From Rhodanobacteraceae bacterium (GTDB taxonomy: Bacteria; Acidobacteriota; Terriglobia; Terriglobales; Acidobacteriaceae): a DNA stretch of 32,407 nucleotides. Made by a program: the position numbers and the translations under genes. Under the pieces are notes generated by a model. The model did no database searches. It worked only from the letters and a program-made list of their open reading frames with translations, and was not told the origin of the DNA. Positions within the stretch are counted from its first letter, which is position 1; every line of letters begins with the position of its first letter. Of the stretch, positions 22,569-29,837 are shown one piece after another. The DNA is taken from assembly GCA_903970285.1 (NCBI GenBank), contig CAJCHN010000051.1, forward strand, positions 1 to 32,407. Direction: 5' to 3'.

Positions 22569-23525
22569 ATGAAAGAAGCGGCATTCACTGAATTTGCTAC
22601 TCCAAAGAAAGAGGACATTCACTCCGAGGGGTTCGGCCTGTCCACGGTTCGGTCCGTGTATCGGAGTGTTGTTTTCATAGCGCTGCTGCTGGCCGCGGTG
22701 GTCGATGGTCAGGCACGTAAGACGTTCTGCGGCATGAGGGTGGGGCCGGCCGGCGCCGTCTGGGTAAGCACATGGTGCCGGCGCATCATGCGGGCGATGG
22801 GGCTTGCGTGCAGCGTCGAAGGCCCGTTGCCGGAGGCTGGCGCGGGTGCGCTGGCCGTGGTTTCAAATCACCTGAGCTACCTGGATATTCTTGTGATGTC
22901 GGCAACGCGGCCGTTCGTGATGGTCTCGAAGGCCGAGGTGAAGCGCTGGCCGCTGCTGGGCTGGATTACAGCGCAGGCGGGCACCGTCTACGTGCAGCGG
23001 GCCGACGTGAAGGGCGGACAGACGCAGACCCACGCGGAAGTGAACGGCATGATGGCGGAGGCGTTCGCAAGCGGCCTGCCCGTGCTCTTCTATCCGGAAG
23101 GAACTACGTCGAGCGGGGAGACGGTACTTCCGTTTCGTCGCGGATTGTTCAATTCGATCGTGCATGACCACGTTCCGGTGAAGGCGGTGGCGCTCGCGTA
23201 TGAGCTCCATCCAGGCAACGTGGGGGCGAGCGTCTCTGAGCACGTGTGCTTTGTGGGTGACGCGGAATTTGGGCCGCACCTCTTCAAGGCGTTGGGGCTG
23301 CGCGGGCTGAGCGTGCGGGTGAAGTTTGGCGCGGAGGCGGTTTCGGGGAACGATCGGTTTGAACTGGCGCGGAATTCCCGTGACGCTGTCTGCGAGCTGT
23401 ACGAGAAGATCTCCGGCGCGACGGAGATCGAGCGTCAAGTTGATTTTCCAGCGCGGCGCCCGTTCATTCCCGACACCGGTCACGAGAGCATCCGGTCGCG
23501 ATCAGATGAAGTCGCACTCGGGTAG
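22569..23525 (+). CDS. PlsC-type acyltransferase (second copy)
   Basis: 318 residues. A hydrophobic segment near 'VVFIALLLAAVVDG' (about residues 34-47) anchors it to the membrane. Catalytic motif 'NHLSYLD' (H-x4-D, about 99-105) and 'LFYPEGTTSSGE' (about 175-186) are intact, with 'SKAEVKRWPLLGWI' and 'AGTVYVQR' between them, so it is a close relative of the first PlsC copy. It begins 52 bases after the OlsB-like gene and probably belongs to the same unit. No ribosome binding site precedes the ATG at 22569, so a later start is possible. Its last 24 bases overlap the end of the convergent purine nucleoside phosphorylase gene. The 40-residue C-terminal tail is extra for the family. Confidence 0.82.
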   Translation: MKEAAFTEFATPKKEDIHSEGFGLSTVRSVYRSVVFIALLLAAVVDGQARKTFCGMRVGPAGAVWVSTWCRRIMRAMGLACSVEGPLPEAGAGALAVVSNHLSYLDILVMSATRPFVMVSKAEVKRWPLLGWITAQAGTVYVQRADVKGGQTQTHAEVNGMMAEAFASGLPVLFYPEGTTSSGETVLPFRRGLFNSIVHDHVPVKAVALAYELHPGNVGASVSEHVCFVGDAEFGPHLFKALGLRGLSVRVKFGAEAVSGNDRFELARNSRDAVCELYEKISGATEIERQVDFPARRPFIPDTGHESIRSRSDEVALG

Positions 23526-24359
23526 GATGGCCTGGATGAGCGCGGTAAATCGCGCCTCGGCCTGACGGCCGATCTCCATGACGTCGTCGTGGTGGATGAG
23601 GTCGGGTGTGACGCCGGCGGCGTAGTTCGTGACCAGCGACAAGCCCAGGACGTTCAGGCCCATGTGGCGGGCGACGATGACCTCATGGACGGTCGACATG
23701 CCGACCAGGTCGGCGCCGAGAGTGCGGAAAGCGCGGATCTCGGCGGGCGTTTCGAACGATGGCCCGAGCACCGCGAGATAGACGCCTTCTTCGAGCGCGA
23801 AGCCGCAGGCGGCCGCCTGCTGATGCGCGATGCTGCGCAATGCAGGCGAGTAGGCGGTGCTCATATCGAAGAAGCGCAGCCCAGAGCCGGGAGCGAGGGC
23901 GAAGCGCGGCTCGTTGGGGCCGAGGGCGGCGTTGGTTCCGGTCAGGTTGATGTGGTCGGTGAGGACCACCAGCGAACCCGGCTGGTAGGCCGGATTGATG
24001 CCGCCGGCAGCGTTGGTGACGATCAGCGTGCGGCAGCCGAGCAGGCCGAGCACACGCGTGGGGAAAGTGACCTCCGCCATGGAGTAGCCTTCGTAGGCAT
24101 GCACGCGCCCCTGCATGACGGCCACGGGAACGCTCGCAACCGTGCCCAGGATGAGATTGCCGTGGTGGCCTTCGACGGTCGACTGCGGGAAGTGCGGAAT
24201 CGACGCGTAGGGGATGGTGGTGCGGTCTTGAACCTGCACGCCGAAGCCGCCGAGCCCGGAGCCGAGGATGATGCCGACACGCGGCGTATGTGGGGTGAGC
24301 GAGCGGATGTGGGCCGCGGCGGCTTGCGCGCGGTCGTAGAGGCTGAAATCACCAGGCAT
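23502..24359 (-). CDS. punA: purine nucleoside phosphorylase
   Basis: 285 residues, the size of trimeric (low-molecular-mass) PNP. It splits inosine and guanosine, and the deoxy forms, with phosphate into base and ribose-1-phosphate. Motifs: 'GIILGSGLGGFG' (about 29-40) for phosphate, 'EGHHGNLILG' with the conserved His pair, 'VTNAAGGINP', 'GPSFETPAEIR' with the base-site Glu, and 'GMSTVHEVIVAR' with the sugar-site Met. The related MTA phosphorylase is less likely because of the 'GPSFETPAEIR' and later Asn ('VTNYAAG'). It is the last gene of a five-gene minus-strand run that begins with a nucleoside transporter. TATGAT lies six bases before the ATG, within the 17-base gap to the preceding gene, so it may also have its own start. 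Confidence 0.93.
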   Translation of the reverse strand: MPGDFSLYDRAQAAAAHIRSLTPHTPRVGIILGSGLGGFGVQVQDRTTIPYASIPHFPQSTVEGHHGNLILGTVASVPVAVMQGRVHAYEGYSMAEVTFPTRVLGLLGCRTLIVTNAAGGINPAYQPGSLVVLTDHINLTGTNAALGPNEPRFALAPGSGLRFFDMSTAYSPALRSIAHQQAAACGFALEEGVYLAVLGPSFETPAEIRAFRTLGADLVGMSTVHEVIVARHMGLNVLGLSLVTNYAAGVTPDLIHHDDVMEIGRQAEARFTALIQAILPECDFI

Positions 24360-24365
24360 GCTGCC

Positions 24366-24371
24366 ATCATA
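24366..24371 (-). promoter_or_regulatory. -10-like box (TATGAT) six bases before punA ATG
   Basis: On the minus strand TATGAT, six bases, ATG, with no ribosome binding site. It sits inside the operon gap, so it may be an internal start. Confidence 0.4.
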
Positions 24372-24376
24372 GGTGG

Positions 24377-24832
24377 CTATTGCCGGCGGCGCATCTCTTC
24401 CTTCCGCATGGGCATGGCGTCGATCACCTGGTTGAGCTTTTGAGCGGTGATGGGCGTATGCTGGCGCAGCTTCTCGCCGCCGTCTTTTCCGATCAGGATC
24501 AAGGCGAACTCTCCGGGCGCGACGTGGAAGCGGTGGCGAAGCGCGAGTTGTTCGGTCACGGAGGCGCCTTGCAGATGGGCGGTGCGGAGCGTATCCGCGC
24601 TGGTGGGCTCGCCCGCACTGGCGAGGATCGGGATGATCACCAGATCGCGCTCCTTTATGTCTGCCGAAGCCTTTTCCAGGATGTCGATCTGCTGCTCGAA
24701 AGCTGGCGATCGGCCGGAGGCAGCGAAGACCAGAAGCACGCGGCTCTTATCTTTGAGCGAGGCCAGTGGTGGCGCGTCCTGTGCGAGTGCGATGGATGAC
24801 AGGACGGCCAGCAGAAGACAGAGTAGACGCAT
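24377..24832 (-). CDS. exported DUF4174 protein
   Basis: 151 residues from the ATG at 24832. A signal peptide is clear ('MRLLCLLLAVLSSIALAQ'). The body matches the DUF4174 pattern: 'RVLLVFAASGRSPAFEQQ', 'ERDLVIIPI', 'FALILIGKDGGEKLR' and the ending 'IDAMPMRKEEM'. The fold resembles a thioredoxin-like strand-helix arrangement but the catalytic cysteine pair is missing, so no redox activity is claimed. An earlier in-frame ATG (24916) would overlap the MmcQ gene and lacks family support. It lies 17 bases after the MmcQ/YjbR gene and 17 before punA, in one operon. Confidence 0.78.
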   Translation of the reverse strand: MRLLCLLLAVLSSIALAQDAPPLASLKDKSRVLLVFAASGRSPAFEQQIDILEKASADIKERDLVIIPILASAGEPTSADTLRTAHLQGASVTEQLALRHRFHVAPGEFALILIGKDGGEKLRQHTPITAQKLNQVIDAMPMRKEEMRRRQ

Positions 24833-24849
24833 GACGCAAGTCTCGGCGA

Positions 24850-25209
24850 TCAGGTTGGGCGCGGTCTGGCTTTCTTTCCGGAAGCCGCCTGGTTGAGTTG
24901 GATGCGGCGTTTCCATGCGGTGTGCAAGGCGCCGGCAAGGGTATCCTCGTCGGCGTTGGCGAGGCGGATGTGGGTCATGCCCATGTGCCCCCAGCCTCCG
25001 TGGATGGGCAGGAAGACGTCCGGACGTTCGCCACAGAAGTCCGCCTGGAGCGCGGGCGTCAGCATCAGGTTGCCATAGCCGAGCTTCACCGATGCGAGTG
25101 TGGCGAAGATACGGCCACCGACCCGGAAGTCCACCGCGCCCATGTGTGAACCTTCCTCGGCGCCCGGGAACGAAAGCGCGATGCGGCGGAAGTCTTCAGG
25201 CGACATCAT
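24850..25209 (-). CDS. MmcQ/YjbR family protein
   Basis: 119 residues, normal for the family. 'EDFRRIALSFPGAEEGSHMGAVDFRVGGRIFATL' (in two parts) and 'FLPIHGGWGHMGMTHIRL' are the typical N-terminal and central blocks; the end is basic ('GKKARPRPT'). The family has a double-wing CyaY-like fold and is listed as DNA-binding, but the biological role is not known. The gene starts 8 bases after the amidohydrolase stop, showing tight operon packing. Two adjacent ATGs (25209 and 25206) are equally good starts. Confidence 0.85.
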   Translation of the reverse strand: MMSPEDFRRIALSFPGAEEGSHMGAVDFRVGGRIFATLASVKLGYGNLMLTPALQADFCGERPDVFLPIHGGWGHMGMTHIRLANADEDTLAGALHTAWKRRIQLNQAASGKKARPRPT

Positions 25210-25217
25210 GACAAGGT

Positions 25218-26489
25218 TCAGGGCTTTCGGTAGAGAATTCTACCGCTCCGCAAGGTCAGGAGGACATCGCTAAAATTCAGCACGTTCCCGGCTGGATCGG
25301 AACCCAGGAGGACGAGGTCTGCAAGCTGGCCGGGAGCGACGCGGCCCTTGTCCGCCTCCACGTGGAAGCGCGCGGCGGGAGCGGTGGTGAGCATGCGCAG
25401 AATGTCCATCGCGTTCAGCCCTGACTGGCGTAAGGCGTCGAACTCGTCCTGGGTGGTGTAGTCGGTCATGTAACCAACGTCGGTGCCAAAGAGGAGCTCA
25501 CCTCCCAAGGAGTGGAACTGCTGGACTTCGGCGTAGATGGGCATCAGGTAAGCAGGATTTGTCGTGACCGTCGTACGGAACATCTTGAGGGTGGGGACCA
25601 TGGCCATGTGGTGATCGATGAGAGATTGAAGGATCTGCGGGGTGACGCCCTCGGTGTCGTCGGCGGCGTGGGCGAGAACGTCAACGCCGGAGTCGCGTGC
25701 GATGAGGACACCGGCCAGGTTGGAAGGATGGGCGAAGGCCAGCTGGCCGTGGGCGTGGGCGACCTGGACGGCGGCCTCCGCGTTGGCCAGTGGCATAGGC
25801 TTGACTTCGTTGTGCTCGACGTAAGAGCCGGTGAAGAGCTTGAGGACGTCGGCCCCGCGGGCGATGTTGGCCTCTTCGTCGGCAGCCGCTTCGGCCGGGT
25901 TGCCGGGTTGCGGCATCAGCAGTTGGAGTGGCTTGGGGAGTGTGTCGCGGAGATAGAAGGGTATGCCATGCGGCGGATATTGGGCTGCCAGGGCCGAGTA
26001 GATATATGGGCCAAGCAGCTCGTTGGTTTCGATGCGGCGGCGGAGCGAGACCGTGTCGTAGGGGTTCGAGCCGACGTCCACAACAGTGGTGAAGCCGCGG
26101 CTGGTGAGCATGGTCTTGAGATAGGATTCGAGCGCGGAGGCAGGTTTGAAGGCGGCGCCCGCCCAATGGCGTTCGGTAAAGTGGACGTGGCTGTTCCAGA
26201 AACCTGCGGTAACGATGCAGCGATGGCACGGGAGGGTCTCAGTTCTAGCGGGGATGTTGATATCGGGACCGACGGCAGCGATGCGGCCGTTGCGGATGAG
26301 GATCGAGGTGTGCTCGAGCGGGGGGTCGTCGGGTGAGACGTAGACTTTTGCGTCGCGAATAGCCAGGGTGCCGACGGGGAGCTGGAGCGCAGGGTGGCGA
26401 TCATGGTCTTCCCAGCGGAGGATGCCGTAGCCAGCGAGGAACAAGACGAGGATCACGGTGAAAACAAAGCCGACGATGCGACGCAGCAT
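25218..26489 (-). CDS. membrane-anchored amidohydrolase (imidazolonepropionase-like superfamily)
   Basis: 423 residues from the ATG at 26489; a GTG at 26510 would add seven residues. The N-terminus 'MLRRIVGFVFTVILVLFLAGYG' is a signal anchor, so the enzyme faces the periplasm. Metal-binding amidohydrolase features follow: 'NSHVHF' (His101 and His103), 'DVLKLFTG' with the usual lysine, 'AFAHPS', 'VLAHAADDT', and 'ELLFGTDVGY' with the late Asp. It ends in the typical 'GRVAPGQLADLVLL..DP' urease-like block. The substrate is unknown. Its place between a nucleoside transporter and a nucleoside phosphorylase suggests a cyclic amide or base derivative, but that is inference. CATAAT lies six bases before the ATG. 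Confidence 0.83.
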   Translation of the reverse strand: MLRRIVGFVFTVILVLFLAGYGILRWEDHDRHPALQLPVGTLAIRDAKVYVSPDDPPLEHTSILIRNGRIAAVGPDINIPARTETLPCHRCIVTAGFWNSHVHFTERHWAGAAFKPASALESYLKTMLTSRGFTTVVDVGSNPYDTVSLRRRIETNELLGPYIYSALAAQYPPHGIPFYLRDTLPKPLQLLMPQPGNPAEAAADEEANIARGADVLKLFTGSYVEHNEVKPMPLANAEAAVQVAHAHGQLAFAHPSNLAGVLIARDSGVDVLAHAADDTEGVTPQILQSLIDHHMAMVPTLKMFRTTVTTNPAYLMPIYAEVQQFHSLGGELLFGTDVGYMTDYTTQDEFDALRQSGLNAMDILRMLTTAPAARFHVEADKGRVAPGQLADLVLLGSDPAGNVLNFSDVLLTLRSGRILYRKP

Positions 26490-26495
26490 CGAGGT

Positions 26496-26501
26496 ATTAT
26501 G
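26496..26501 (-). promoter_or_regulatory. -10-like box (CATAAT) six bases before amidohydrolase ATG
   Basis: On the minus strand CATAAT, six bases, ATG. It differs from TATAAT in one position. It supports the ATG at 26489 over the upstream GTG. Confidence 0.35.
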
Positions 26502-26551
26502 CGCGGTCACACATGATCGCGGAAGTGACGAATGTCATGGCAGCTTCGCAT

Positions 26552-27808
26552 CTACCGCAGCAGCATGGAGACGATGGCTGCCGACATCAGGTTGGCCATG
26601 GTGCCGGCGAGCATCGCCCGCACGCCGAGTTGCGCCAGGTCGTTGCGCCGATTGGGCACGAGCGCCCCGATGCCGCCGATCTGCATGCCGATGGAGCCGA
26701 CGTTGGCGAAGCCGCATAAGGCGAAGGTGGCGATGGAAAATGTACGCGACGGCAAGGTTTTCTTGATCAGTCCGAGATCGGTGAAGGCGACAAACTCGTT
26801 GATCATGGTGCGGGTTCCGAGCAGGTTACCAATGGTCTTGGCATCGTGCCAGGGAATGCCGATGAGCCAGGCGACGGGCGCGCCGATCACGCCCAGGATG
26901 GCGTTGAGCGAGTGCGGGAAGGGAATGCCGTGGTTGGTGCCGGGCATGTGAATGGTCCACGCGAAGTCCGAAATGCCGAGCATGATGGCGTTGAACAAAC
27001 CCACCAGCGCAACGAAGCTGATGAGCATGATCGCGACGTTGAACGCCAACTGACCGCCGTCGATGGTGCCGCGAGCGACGGCCGCAATGAAGTTCTCGTT
27101 CTTATGCTCCTCGTTGGGCGGCATGTGGACGGTGCCTGCAGTGGCCGGCACCTCGGTCTCGGGCACCAGCATCTTCGCGACGAGAATCGTACCCGGCGCG
27201 GTCATGATGACGGCCGAGAGCAGGTCCTGTGCGTTGATGCCGAAGCTGATATACGCGGCCATGATGCCACCGGAGACGTGCGCCATGCCGGAGGTCATGA
27301 TCGTCATCAGCTCGGAGCGGGTCGCGCCGGCGAGAAACGGCCGTATGGTGAGCGGCGCTTCGGTCTGACCCATGAAGATGCTGGCGGCGACGTTGGTGCT
27401 CTCGGCGCCCGAGGTTCCCATGGTCCGCTGCATAATCCAGCTGACCCAGCGGATGATGATCTGCATGAGCCCGATGTGATACATGATGGCGAAGAAAGCG
27501 GAGACGAAGATAATGGTCGGCAGCACGGCGAAGGCGAGCACGGCGAGCGGATCGCCAGGCGTGCCCAGGGGTCCGAAGACCAGCGACGAACCATCCGCCG
27601 AGTGCCCCAGCAGCGACGTGATTACCTGCGACACATTGTGCAGAATGGCTTGCCCGGTGCCCCACTTGATCACCAGGAAGGCGAACAGGATCTGCAGTCC
27701 AAGGCCCCAGGCCACGGTGCGCCAGCGGATCGCCCGACGATTGGTAGACAACGCGTAGGCAAGCCCCAGAAACACAAGAAGTCCAAGCAGTCCGGTAAAT
27801 CGGGCCAA
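26552..27808 (-). CDS. nupC: concentrative nucleoside transporter (NupC/CNT family)
   Basis: 418 residues from a TTG at 27808, chosen because AGGAG (27817-27821) lies eight bases upstream and the first helix begins at once; an open frame runs back to 27868 but has no supporting signal. CNT transporters import nucleosides with H+ or Na+. Marks: 'PTIIFVSAFFAIMYHIGLMQ', 'GTSGAESTNVAASIFMGQTEAPL' in two parts (nucleoside and cation site), 'SGGIMAAYI', 'MTAPGTILVAKML', 'NEFVAF' and 'CGFANVGSIGMQIGG'. About ten hydrophobic segments are seen. TACACT at 27844-27849 may be its -10. It heads the operon ending in punA, so uptake and phosphorolysis are linked. Confidence 0.92.
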   Translation of the reverse strand: MARFTGLLGLLVFLGLAYALSTNRRAIRWRTVAWGLGLQILFAFLVIKWGTGQAILHNVSQVITSLLGHSADGSSLVFGPLGTPGDPLAVLAFAVLPTIIFVSAFFAIMYHIGLMQIIIRWVSWIMQRTMGTSGAESTNVAASIFMGQTEAPLTIRPFLAGATRSELMTIMTSGMAHVSGGIMAAYISFGINAQDLLSAVIMTAPGTILVAKMLVPETEVPATAGTVHMPPNEEHKNENFIAAVARGTIDGGQLAFNVAIMLISFVALVGLFNAIMLGISDFAWTIHMPGTNHGIPFPHSLNAILGVIGAPVAWLIGIPWHDAKTIGNLLGTRTMINEFVAFTDLGLIKKTLPSRTFSIATFALCGFANVGSIGMQIGGIGALVPNRRNDLAQLGVRAMLAGTMANLMSAAIVSMLLR

Positions 27809-27914
27809 TGCGTACGCTCCTGGGCAGTGGGTAGTTTGAACTGAGTGTAAATCAGCGCTTCGCTTCAACGTCGGCCTGTCAATTGCAGATCACGGGGATC
27901 GGTCACCGCATGAG

Positions 27915-27997
27915 GCCGTTCGTGCATGCATTGATTGCCTTCTGCTGGCTGCCGACGCCGGACCGCTGCAGGAGCCGGCGTGCGCCTAACGAACGGC
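27915..27997. other. nested inverted repeats in the nupC / radical SAM gap
   Basis: The outer arms are GCCGTTCGT (27915-27923) and ACGAACGGC (27989-27997). The inner arms are ACGCCGG (27955-27961) and CCGGCGT (27975-27981). All pairs are perfect. The two-level stem lies in a gap of about 310 bases between divergent genes, which fits a structured RNA, an attenuator or a protein-binding site. No open reading frame covers it convincingly. Confidence 0.5.
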
Positions 27998-28059
27998 TCG
28001 CGAAGGAAAGGTGACCCGCCGTGAGCGCCTGAGCTTCACCTACATCTCGAGAAATCGGC

Positions 28060-28088
28060 TTGACGCGCTGAGTGCGTGGGAATAGGCT
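28060..28088 (+). promoter_or_regulatory. promoter of the photolyase-like radical SAM gene
   Basis: TTGACG (28060-28065), 17 bases, TAGGCT (28083-28088). The -35 matches five of six consensus bases. The ATG at 28119 follows after a leader of about 25 bases. Confidence 0.6.
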
Positions 28089-28118
28089 TTCTGAAAGCGA
28101 AGAAAGGGCGAAATTGCG

Positions 28119-29171
28119 ATGAGCTCAGCATCTACACTCTTTCCCATCCTGCAGCCCGTGTCGACCGGGCTCGCCCGCATGGCGGCTGAGGCAACACACG
28201 TCGCCGACGGGCACGGCATCGAGTTCCGCGCATTGGAGGTCCGCTCCGTGCTGAACAAGACCACGTCCCGGCGCCGGCTCTCGCTCGCATCCTCCATCAA
28301 TCCGTACCGCGGTTGCGAGTTCGCCTGTCGATACTGTTATGCGCGCTACACCCATGAGTTTCTCGGACCGAAGAACTCTCCGTCGTATAAGGATCCGGCG
28401 CTGTTTGAACGGCTGATCTTCCTGAAGGAGAACGCTGCCTGGCTGCTCGAACAGGAGCTCCGCCACCATGATCCTGCCAATGAGATCGCTCTCGGCACCG
28501 CCACCGATCCTTACCAGCCAATCGAGCGGACTGCCGGCATCACGCGTTCTTTGCTGGAGGTCTTTGCCCGTCAGCAGGGTCTGCGCCTGGGAATCGTCAC
28601 CAAGTCGAAGCTGATCGAGCGCGACATTGACCTTCTGACGCAGATTGCCCGGCGCAATACGCTGGTGCTGCACCTGACGATCACCACGCCCGACACTGCT
28701 CTCGCGCGACTGCTGGAGCCGCGCGCGCCGCGTCCAGACCTGCGCTTCTCGGCGGTTCGCCGGCTTCGCGAAGCTGGACTGATTGCAGGGATTCTCTGTT
28801 CGCCCTTGCTGCCCGGCATCACCGACACCGCCGCGGCACTGGAAGCGATGGCTTCGCGCGCCGCAGAGGCTCGCGCAAGCTTCTTTGCCGCGGAGCCGCT
28901 CTTCCTCAAATCGTGCTCCCGCCCGACCTTCCTGAGCTTCGTTCGGGAGCACTTCCCGCATCTGCTGGACGACTACCAGACCCGCTTCAGCTCAGACGAC
29001 TTCCTCAGCCGCGCCGACCGGGAGCGATTGGCTGCGCGGGTGCGCCTGGCCTGCCGTCGCCACGGTCTCGCCGCCCGCTCGACCGACGCGCTGCTCACCC
29101 GGGATGCAGGTCCGGCTCCAAGGGCGTCCGCCCATTCGGCTGCTCCCGCGCAGCAGGCGCTCTTCGCCTGA
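28119..29171 (+). CDS. radical SAM protein, PA0069/Rv2578c (SplB-like) family
   Basis: 350 residues. 'SINPYRGCEFACRYCYARYTHEF' (in two overlapping parts, about residues 60-82) carries the cluster motif Cys-x3-Cys-x2-Cys and is diagnostic of the photolyase-like radical SAM group; 'EIALGTATDPYQPIER', 'GLRLGIVTKSKLIERD' and 'LHLTITTPD' follow. This family resembles spore photoproduct lyase but its substrate is unknown in non-sporing bacteria. AAAGGG lies about twelve bases before the ATG. A later Met (MAAEATH) is a possible start. The C-terminal 35 residues are Ala/Arg-rich and variable. It converges with rplK across a terminator. Confidence 0.88.
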   Translation: MSSASTLFPILQPVSTGLARMAAEATHVADGHGIEFRALEVRSVLNKTTSRRRLSLASSINPYRGCEFACRYCYARYTHEFLGPKNSPSYKDPALFERLIFLKENAAWLLEQELRHHDPANEIALGTATDPYQPIERTAGITRSLLEVFARQQGLRLGIVTKSKLIERDIDLLTQIARRNTLVLHLTITTPDTALARLLEPRAPRPDLRFSAVRRLREAGLIAGILCSPLLPGITDTAAALEAMASRAAEARASFFAAEPLFLKSCSRPTFLSFVREHFPHLLDDYQTRFSSDDFLSRADRERLAARVRLACRRHGLAARSTDALLTRDAGPAPRASAHSAAPAQQALFA

Positions 29172-29186
29172 GAGCCAAAAGAGAAA

Positions 29187-29208
29187 GGCAGAGCCCGAAG
29201 ACTCTGCC
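29187..29208 (-). terminator. rho-independent terminator after rplK
   Basis: Arms GGCAGAG (29187-29193) and CTCTGCC (29202-29208) form a 7-pair stem. Read on the minus strand, the stem is followed by TTTCTCTTTT. It is 24 bases past the rplK stop and closes the ribosomal transcript. Confidence 0.85.
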
Positions 29209-29231
29209 CCTCTCTCGCACGATGGCGATGA

Positions 29232-29666
29232 TTATGCTGTGATCTCGATGCCCATGGACCGGGCAGTGCCGCGGATGCTGCGGGCCGCCGCCTCAACGGT
29301 GGTCGAGTTGAGGTCCGGCATCTTCTGGGTCGCGATCTCGATGATCTGCTTCTCGGTGACTTTGCCCTTCTTTTCCTTGTTCGGCGTGCCCGAACCCTTC
29401 TCGATGCCGGCGGCTTTCTTCAGCAGGACGGCTGCGGGTGGAGTCTTGGTGACGAACGAGAAGGTGCGATCGGCGAAGACGGTGATGACGACGGGAATCG
29501 TCAGGCCGGCCATCGACGGATCCTTGGTACGGTCGTTGAACTGCTTGCAGAACTCCATGATGTTGACCTGCGCTTGACCGAGCGCCGGGCCGATGGGCGG
29601 TGCGGGGGTTGCCTTGCCGGCCATCACCTGGAGCTTGACATATCCATTGATCTTCTTTGGTGCCAT
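29232..29666 (-). CDS. rplK: 50S ribosomal protein L11
   Basis: 144 residues, full length. The N-terminal '[27 protein letters not shown]' (two parts) is the L11 signature with the proline-rich hinge; '[10 protein letters not shown]' and '[16 protein letters not shown]' follow, and the C-terminal domain that binds 23S rRNA in the GTPase centre is intact. GAGGA lies six bases before the ATG. Normally rplA follows at once, but here a terminator and a converging gene come next. Confidence 0.97.
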   Translation of the reverse strand: MAPKKINGYVKLQVMAGKATPAPPIGPALGQAQVNIMEFCKQFNDRTKDPSMAGLTIPVVITVFADRTFSFVTKTPPAAVLLKKAAGIEKGSGTPNKEKKGKVTEKQIIEIATQKMPDLNSTTVEAAARSIRGTARSMGIEITA

Positions 29667-29693
29667 GGTGCGATCCTCTTTGAGCTTCTAGCG

Positions 29694-29720
29694 GAGACCC
29701 CAGGCCTTGACCTGGGCCTC
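29694..29720 (-). promoter_or_regulatory. leader hairpin upstream of rplK
   Basis: CCCAGG (29699-29704) and CCTGGG (29711-29716) pair, and GAG with CTC extends the stem past a bulge. It lies 28 bases before the rplK start, in the 170-base gap after nusG. In many bacteria L1 binds an L11 leader hairpin to repress translation; whether this is such a site is open. I see no clear promoter in the remaining gap. Confidence 0.4.
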
Positions 29721-29837
29721 GCGCGGAATTTTGTACCTCAGTTGCATTCGGTTTCCGCTCCGAGAAGCCCCGTCACTCGTGCACATTGCGAGCCGGGCGG
29801 CGCAGCAACCAATCTCTTTGAAGCAACAGATCGACGG

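Noticed and set aside
21560-22618. 352-residue minus-strand open frame over the OlsB-like gene
   Set aside because: The plus strand carries clear family motifs and a ribosome binding site; this frame has neither.
26846-27844. 332-residue plus-strand open frame over nupC
   Set aside because: His/Asp/Arg-rich antisense frame of a membrane transporter; no motif.
27985-27991. GCCTAAC-like heptamer as an integron attC end
   Set aside because: No matching GTTRRRY partner is found at the right distance and no cassette or integrase is present.
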